Translations under genes and position numbers: made by a program
From: Thunnus maccoyii
Taxonomy: Eukaryota; Chordata; Actinopteri; Scombriformes; Scombridae
Length of the DNA stretch: 64,000 nt
Assembly (NCBI RefSeq): GCF_910596095.1
Contig: NC_056550.1
Span: 18,632,501 to 18,696,500, forward strand
Reading direction: 5' to 3'
Notes under the pieces: generated by a model
The model's input: the letters and a program-made list of their open reading frames with translations, nothing else
What the model was told of the DNA's origin: nothing
Database searches by the model: none
Part shown: positions 59,024 through 64,000 of the stretch, piece after piece
Layout of the letters: every line of letters begins with the position of its first letter
Numbering within the stretch: the stretch's first letter is position 1

Positions 59024-61455
59024 CATTTTCTGTCTGTAGTCTTACCCTCTGTGCATTAATGTCATTCAGCAGGCGAACATTCTCATTATTTTTAGATTTG
59101 AGCTCACTCAGCAGTCTTCAAGAGGTCAGCACATTTTTTCCAAGTTTCCCTACCACCAAAAAAACAATTTATTTAAAAACAATAAATTCAGCAATTCATA
59201 CTTACACTATGCAATGTAATACTTAAACACAGGGGTAAATAGTTTTATCTTAACAACTAATTTATATCTGTAACTTATATTTCTCAACATTCCTGAGATG
59301 TTAAAAACCACTTACTTTGGATTCAGCAACAGCCTCCATGTTACTGGAGAGGTCATCGATCTCTAGCTTGTGCTCGCTCTTCTCCTTCTCCAGCTTCTGT
59401 TTAACACACTGGAGGTTGTCGATCTGCTCTCCCAGCTCTGCAATACTGTTGGTCTGCTTCTTGCGGAGAACTGATGCAGCAACTTCATGCTGCAGGGTTG
59501 ACTTTTCAAGGTCACGGCGCAGCTTCTGGAACTCAGCCTCACGCTTCTTGTTCATCTCAATCTGAGCGGCTGTTGCTCCACCAGCTTCCTCAAGCCTCTC
59601 ACTGATCTCCTCAAGTTCCCTGGAGAGGTCAGCCCTCTGCTTCTCCACCTTAGCCCGAGCAGCCCACTCAGCCTTGATTTCTTCTTCCAGCTCCTCAGTA
59701 CGAACCTGTGTTTGATGATGATATGGTTTATTAATCGCAACATACTGTAACATGTTGTTTTTCATGCACTGAGTATAATATTCATGTGTAATATGTTACC
59801 TAAAGTTCCTTGATCTTCTTCTGAAGCTGAGCACCAAGAGACTGTTCATCCTCAATCTTGCTGAGCAGCTGGCTGGTCTCAAACTCCTTCCTAGAAGAGG
59901 AAAAAACAGTTATTGCTGTTATGGTTTTAGTTATGACTCAGGATCATTGTGTTGCACTGTGGCAACAGTTCAATGTAAGGTTTAAAGATGAAAAAGAAAA
60001 ACTTGCCTCTTGATTTTCTCCTCAGATTGCTGCTTGTCATTCTCCAGATCCACTATGGATTCCTGGGCCAATTTCAGATCTCCCTCAAGCTTCCTCTTGG
60101 CTCTCTCAAGGTCCATACGGAGCTTTGGAGGGTGATCCAGTGATCCCTCAAGCTTTTGAGATAATATTGTAATGTTGACATGAAATAATATTTTGTATTT
60201 TTATCATGGAATGTCAATTTTAACACACAAGCTAACAATAGAAACATATTATCAAAAGTAACGTTTTCTCACATCGTCCACTTGCTGTTCTAGCTTTGTC
60301 TTGGCCTTGGTCAGAGTGTTGACTTTGTCCTCCTCTGCCTGGAGATCATCCAGTGTTTGCTGGTTAGCCTCTTGGAGGGTTTTCTTCTCCTTGGTTAACT
60401 TGGTTAACAAATGACAGACTTTACTGTATGTGACAGTAATCACTTCTTCATTTATAGGACAAATCCAGAATTTGCTCTTGTATTCTACTCACAGCTGCTT
60501 CTTGCAGTTTGGTCAGTCTTTTCCTGTAGCAAGGAAACCATCTTCTCCTCCAGCTCCTTCTTCTTGGCCAGAGCGGCAGCAGCAGCTCCTTCTCAGTCTC
60601 AGCACTCAGAAGAGGTTTGATCTTGAAATACAGATTCATCTATGGTCAGTTTTTCACATTGATGAATGAATGGATATTATACTGGATAGAATAGATAGAT
60701 TCTCTGGAAAATTAATATATTTTTTTTCTGCAATGTGTCTTAACAAAACAGCTGTAATCTATTCCATTGCACAGAACAGTTCAATGTACTATATGATAAT
60801 CCTACCTCCTCTCCATCATCTTAACACACTCCCTCCTCATGAGGAATCCTCTGCAGAGAGCTCGAGTCATGGTCACCTGACTAGCCAGTTTCTCATCTCT
60901 CATCTCCTCCAGCGTACCCAGCAGATCAGCTTTGAATAATACCTGTGTAGTTTTATTGAAAAAAAAAATCTGTAGAATACATACAACAGAGCAAGCCCAA
61001 AGGTGTTGTAGTCTGTGATGATATACCTTAGTGTATCCAAACTTGTACTTGTGTGATCCACATCAATGGAGCCTAGCAGCTTCTCTGAAGCTTTCTTGTT
61101 GTAATGAATTGCCCTCAGGGAGGACACTGGCATTCAATACTTGAGAGAAAATTATGTAATTTCCTATAGTGACTGCCTGAAATCACCATAGAGGATTCTG
61201 TTGGGGAGGCCCTTTCTGCAGATTCTGATTCCTTCCAGAACACTGTCACACCTCAGTTGATGGATGATCAAGAAATTCTCCATGAGATTGAAAACTTACA
61301 TTGTTAAACATAATTCTTTATAATACATTATTACACATAGTGCACAAAGCTAGGCTATGTGCTTCTTACCTGAGGTCTTTGATTCACTGGGAATCAGGCA
61401 ACGGACAAAAGGAATGTGAGTGCTTCTCAAGTTGGTCATCAACTCATCCAAGTGG
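59024..61455 (-). pseudogene. MYH pseudogene 2: middle exons only
   Basis: Remains of exons 27 to 17: E27 59024-59149, E26 59316-59705 (390 bp, open), E25 59800-59890, E24 60007-60152, E23 60273 to about 60405 (truncated), E21 about 60495-60703, E20 about 60806-60942, E19 about 61027-61140, E18 about 61175-61290, E17 about 61368-61455. Exon 22 is gone. Damage includes a net 1-bp loss in E27, a TAG at the end of E25 (KEL* for KELQ), a scrambled block in E24, large deletions in E21 and E19, and loss of the motor and distal rod. E24 has a GC donor as in gene A. Confidence 0.92.
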
Positions 61456-61596
61456 ATTAGCAACACAAGATAAACGGTCAACAGAACGGTCAATAGAAAT
61501 GACAGATATCCCCTAAAACACCTCACATGCAGGCTTTCAGTAGATGCTAGTGAGGCAGCTATGCACAGACAAGCCTCTAGTCACCCCTTGCAAACA
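61456..61596. other. Edge of pseudogene 2
   Basis: The first 40 bp resemble intron 16 of the intact genes (gatta gcaacacaagataaac), then similarity stops. Nothing else is recognised. Confidence 0.4.
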
Positions 61597-61787
61597 TTTT
61601 TTTCCTAGGACAGCCACCGAATGACCCGCCCTACTCTGCCTCACTCTGCCTCTGATTGGCTAGTACTCGTTTACTTCGGTGGTTAGGTTTAGGCATGAGG
61701 AGTGAGATGGTTAGGGTAAGAATATCATGGTCAGAGCCAATCAGAGGCAGAGTAGCAGAACTTTGCCATTCTAGGGGAAAAAAAATC
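61597..61787. mobile_element. MITE with long inverted ends
   Basis: A perfect 18-bp inverted pair, ctctgcctctgattggct at 61644-61661 and its complement at 61735-61752, lies within longer imperfect arms. The arms begin tttttttcctagga and end ctaggggaaaaaaaa. No coding sequence. The middle contains ggttaggtttaggcatgagg. Confidence 0.65.
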
Positions 61788-62939
61788 CCCCTTCAGTTAT
61801 TGCAGCATATGCGACTCAGACAGGTATGTGGCCAAAAAATTAGTTAGTTTGAAAAGAGTAAAATAATGCATGCTAAATTGAAACTGAGTGGAGATTCTAT
61901 ATTGCCAGAGAGAGAGAAAACTGTTAAGCAGAGTGGCTGTGGAAAGGGAATCTTTGGGAGAAACTCCGGTAAGTGTTTCCTACCAAATTAATGGATTATC
62001 TGGTGAGTTAGCCACCTGAAGTTAGCTGGTTGGCATTTAGTTTTTGTTATAATACTTTAATTGTGTGTTATTTTACCTTGAAAGGTATGGTGAAGCAAAA
62101 AACAGTCAGGATATAATGTGTATGTGATGTGAAGAGACCCTAGCTAATGGTACTAAGCTTTTTAGACTCTCACCACTTTTGGCTTGATTGTGGCCTTGAA
62201 GCTAGGCTAAGTGCAACTTGTTGCATGTGTTCCAGCACGTAAGGCAATTTATGCATATTTGAAATGTGTTTAAAAGCAAATGTGAATGTACTATATGATG
62301 TAAAGGACCAGATATGTGCATTCATTTAAAACGTATATGCACAAAAAAAGGAAAGAGAATTTAGTTCAGAAATGTTAATTATAGCCATTGTAAGGGTTGT
62401 TTCATTCTGTGTGGGAGCAAATTTAATTCTTATAATTCTAATGTCATGGACAATGAAACAAGGAAATTCAGACTGCATGATAACTGTTATGCAGGCTGTT
62501 TTTTTTTTTTTGTTTCTTTGTTTCTTTGAGGGATGGTTCCATCTGTGACATCATGGAGCTGCTTCATCTGCTAACCAGATCATCATAACTCCTCATGGAT
62601 GCCTTCATCTTGTCGAGATGCTGAGATGTGGATGTTGCGCCGTTCGAAGGGGGCATTAGGAACCAAATCAAAGGGAAACTAACTAAGGAGAATTCTATTT
62701 TATTTTTGTGCTTTTTTTCTGAGATCTCAGATTATGTTTTTGTGCTTGGGCCCAAAACAAACTAAAAACTGACTGGAACTGATATAAAAAACTCAAGGTT
62801 GACAAACAACATTAAAGTAACATTCAAAGTGAAGGAACTCAAGACCATATAAGAATAATAACCTTAAGGGAACTTAAGGGAGTGTTCAAAGGGAAAACAA
62901 AGACTATCAAGAAGTGATAACTGATAACAAATGCTCACA
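61788..62939. other. Intergenic, possibly the leader of an LTR element
   Basis: No gene recognised. The last 400 bp run into the gag relic and could be its leader, but I could not define an LTR or primer-binding site. A T-run is at 62500-62510. Confidence 0.4.
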
Positions 62940-63265
62940 AGGTGAGAAGAATCTTTGAAAGTTTACTGAGTCCAGCTGATGATGTTCTGAAACATCTTGG
63001 AATCTCCTCACCAAGTGCTTATGTCACAGCTTGATTCTGCTTTTGGCGTTGTGGAGGAAGGGGATGTCTTATTTGAAGTGTTTTTCAGCTTCAACCAAAA
63101 CAATGGAGAGAAACCCTCAGCATACCTGAACAGGTGTCACAGCCTCTTCATGAGGGCAGTTTCCAGAGGGGGGGCCTCAGCTGAAAATTCCAACGACCAG
63201 TTACTCAGACAGTTCTGTAGGGGCTGTTGGGATCAGGGCATCATCATAGGTCTGCAGTTAGAGTA
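62940..63265 (+). pseudogene. Gypsy/PNMA-type gag fragment
   Basis: In two frames joined by a break near 63030. The first reads RRIFESLLSPADDVLKHLGI; the second (from 62997) reads LDSAFGVVEEGDVLFEVFFS, then GEKPSAYLNRCHSLF and LLRQFCRGCWD. The order resembles the capsid region of Ty3/Gypsy gag proteins related to vertebrate PNMA genes. There is no protease or polymerase nearby, so it is a relic and not a domesticated gene. Confidence 0.6.
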
Positions 63266-63326
63266 GAAAATGAGCATCTACCATCATTCCCTGGCATGTT
63301 GAGAACTGAGGAGGATCGCCCTTTTA

Positions 63327-64000
63327 TGAGGGATGTGCAGAGACCCCAGTATTTGTATTTGTATCTATATTTGTTGAGGCAGCAAAATTATTTTTATTTG
63401 TATTTGTATGTGAATAAAAGTGGAAATAAGTGTAAAAATCCAGTTTTTGTTTTTATAATTTAAATTTTTATATAAGTTTTTTTTAAGTGTTAAAATAAGT
63501 GCTTATGAATAAACTATCTTACAAAGGAGGTCCCTACACCAGGTCTTGAATTCAAGTCTCCCATATCATAGATGACTGCGCTGACTATTGAACTAAACCA
63601 AGTGCACTGCCAATATGCAGACAGACCTTTACTTATTTATACACCCATAACACTGAGACGGCACAGTAGAGAAGAACGTCAAAGGTGATTCTTTCTTTGC
63701 ACTTTTCATTTTCTGCCTCTTTTTAAATTTTTTTTACAACTTTGTGGAAAGGAGAAGGGGAACAACAGGTTATGGAGAGATCCTTGGGAGTACTTTGCAC
63801 GTGTGAGTAGCTCAGCTTTATCTCTGGGCAACACTCTCAACTCTGGGAGTGATGTCCACATAAGGAAATGTGCGTCATGCAGCAGGTGGATGTGACTCCC
63901 CTCATTGAGATCTGCTGATAGACATAACAGCAGAGCAGAGGAGAGAGACTGAGATAGTGATGTAACTGATCTGACAGCAATGTATCCGACCTGTGTGCTG
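63327..64000 (+). mobile_element. Repeat R, copy 2 (runs off the window)
   Basis: Opposite in orientation to copy 1 (22706-26254), beginning gggatgtgcagagaccccag. It is uninterrupted at the place where copy 1 carries the DIRS-like element (about 63688). It includes the inverted tRNA-like segment (about 63540-63615). No transposase is seen in the visible part. Confidence 0.7.

Overview
This is vertebrate nuclear DNA, almost certainly from a teleost fish. Two intact sarcomeric myosin heavy chain (MYH) genes of the fast skeletal type lie in tandem on the minus strand. Each has about 40 exons, GT-AG introns and conserved MYH exon lengths. The surrounding DNA is rich in fish-type mobile elements: DIRS-like, L2-like and L1/Tx1-like retroelements, hAT-like MITEs and a Gypsy/PNMA-type gag relic. 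The species cannot be named from the sequence.

Layout. The window holds two copies of one duplicated unit. Position 1 aligns with about 34253, and the two start codons are 35,048 bp apart. Unit 1: transposon and minisatellite block (1752-4592), MYH gene A (about 5220-18585, CDS 5324-17465, 1936 codons plus stop), conserved 5' flank (18617-21382), a large block of nested transposons (21383-26254), conserved flank (26255-27335), and MYH pseudogene 1 holding only the last exons (27336-29480). A spacer follows with a perfect palindrome, a TTA/TTG microsatellite and an L1-like relic (29481-34252). Unit 2: the same left flank (34253-35867), the same transposon/minisatellite block but interrupted by a 5'-truncated L2 LINE (35868-40842), MYH gene B (about 41440-53056, CDS 41545-52513, 1937 codons plus stop), the same 5' flank (53088-55810), and MYH pseudogene 2 holding middle exons (59024-61455). 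Further transposon relics run to the window end.

Function. Genes A and B each encode a complete class II myosin heavy chain: SH3-like N-terminus, motor with P-loop, switch I and II, loop 2, SH2/SH1 cysteines, IQ lever arm and a coiled-coil rod of about 1,100 residues. These assemble into thick filaments of fast muscle. Both promoters share a TATAAAAG box, an adjacent CAGCTG E-box and a short noncoding first exon. The two proteins differ mainly in the N-terminal domain, loop 2, the IQ region and the C-terminal tip. Pseudogenes 1 and 2 look like complementary leftovers of one ancestral third MYH gene per unit.

Most notable: a 51-bp in-frame tandem duplication of the exon 3 splice acceptor in gene B; a DIRS-like element with all terminal and internal complementary sequences preserved but no reverse transcriptase, sitting inside another repeat whose empty site is also in the window; a copy of upstream flanking DNA inside intron 1 of gene A; a GC donor splice site shared by gene A and pseudogene 2; and a perfect 28-bp palindrome. 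I found no undescribed enzymatic or defence system.
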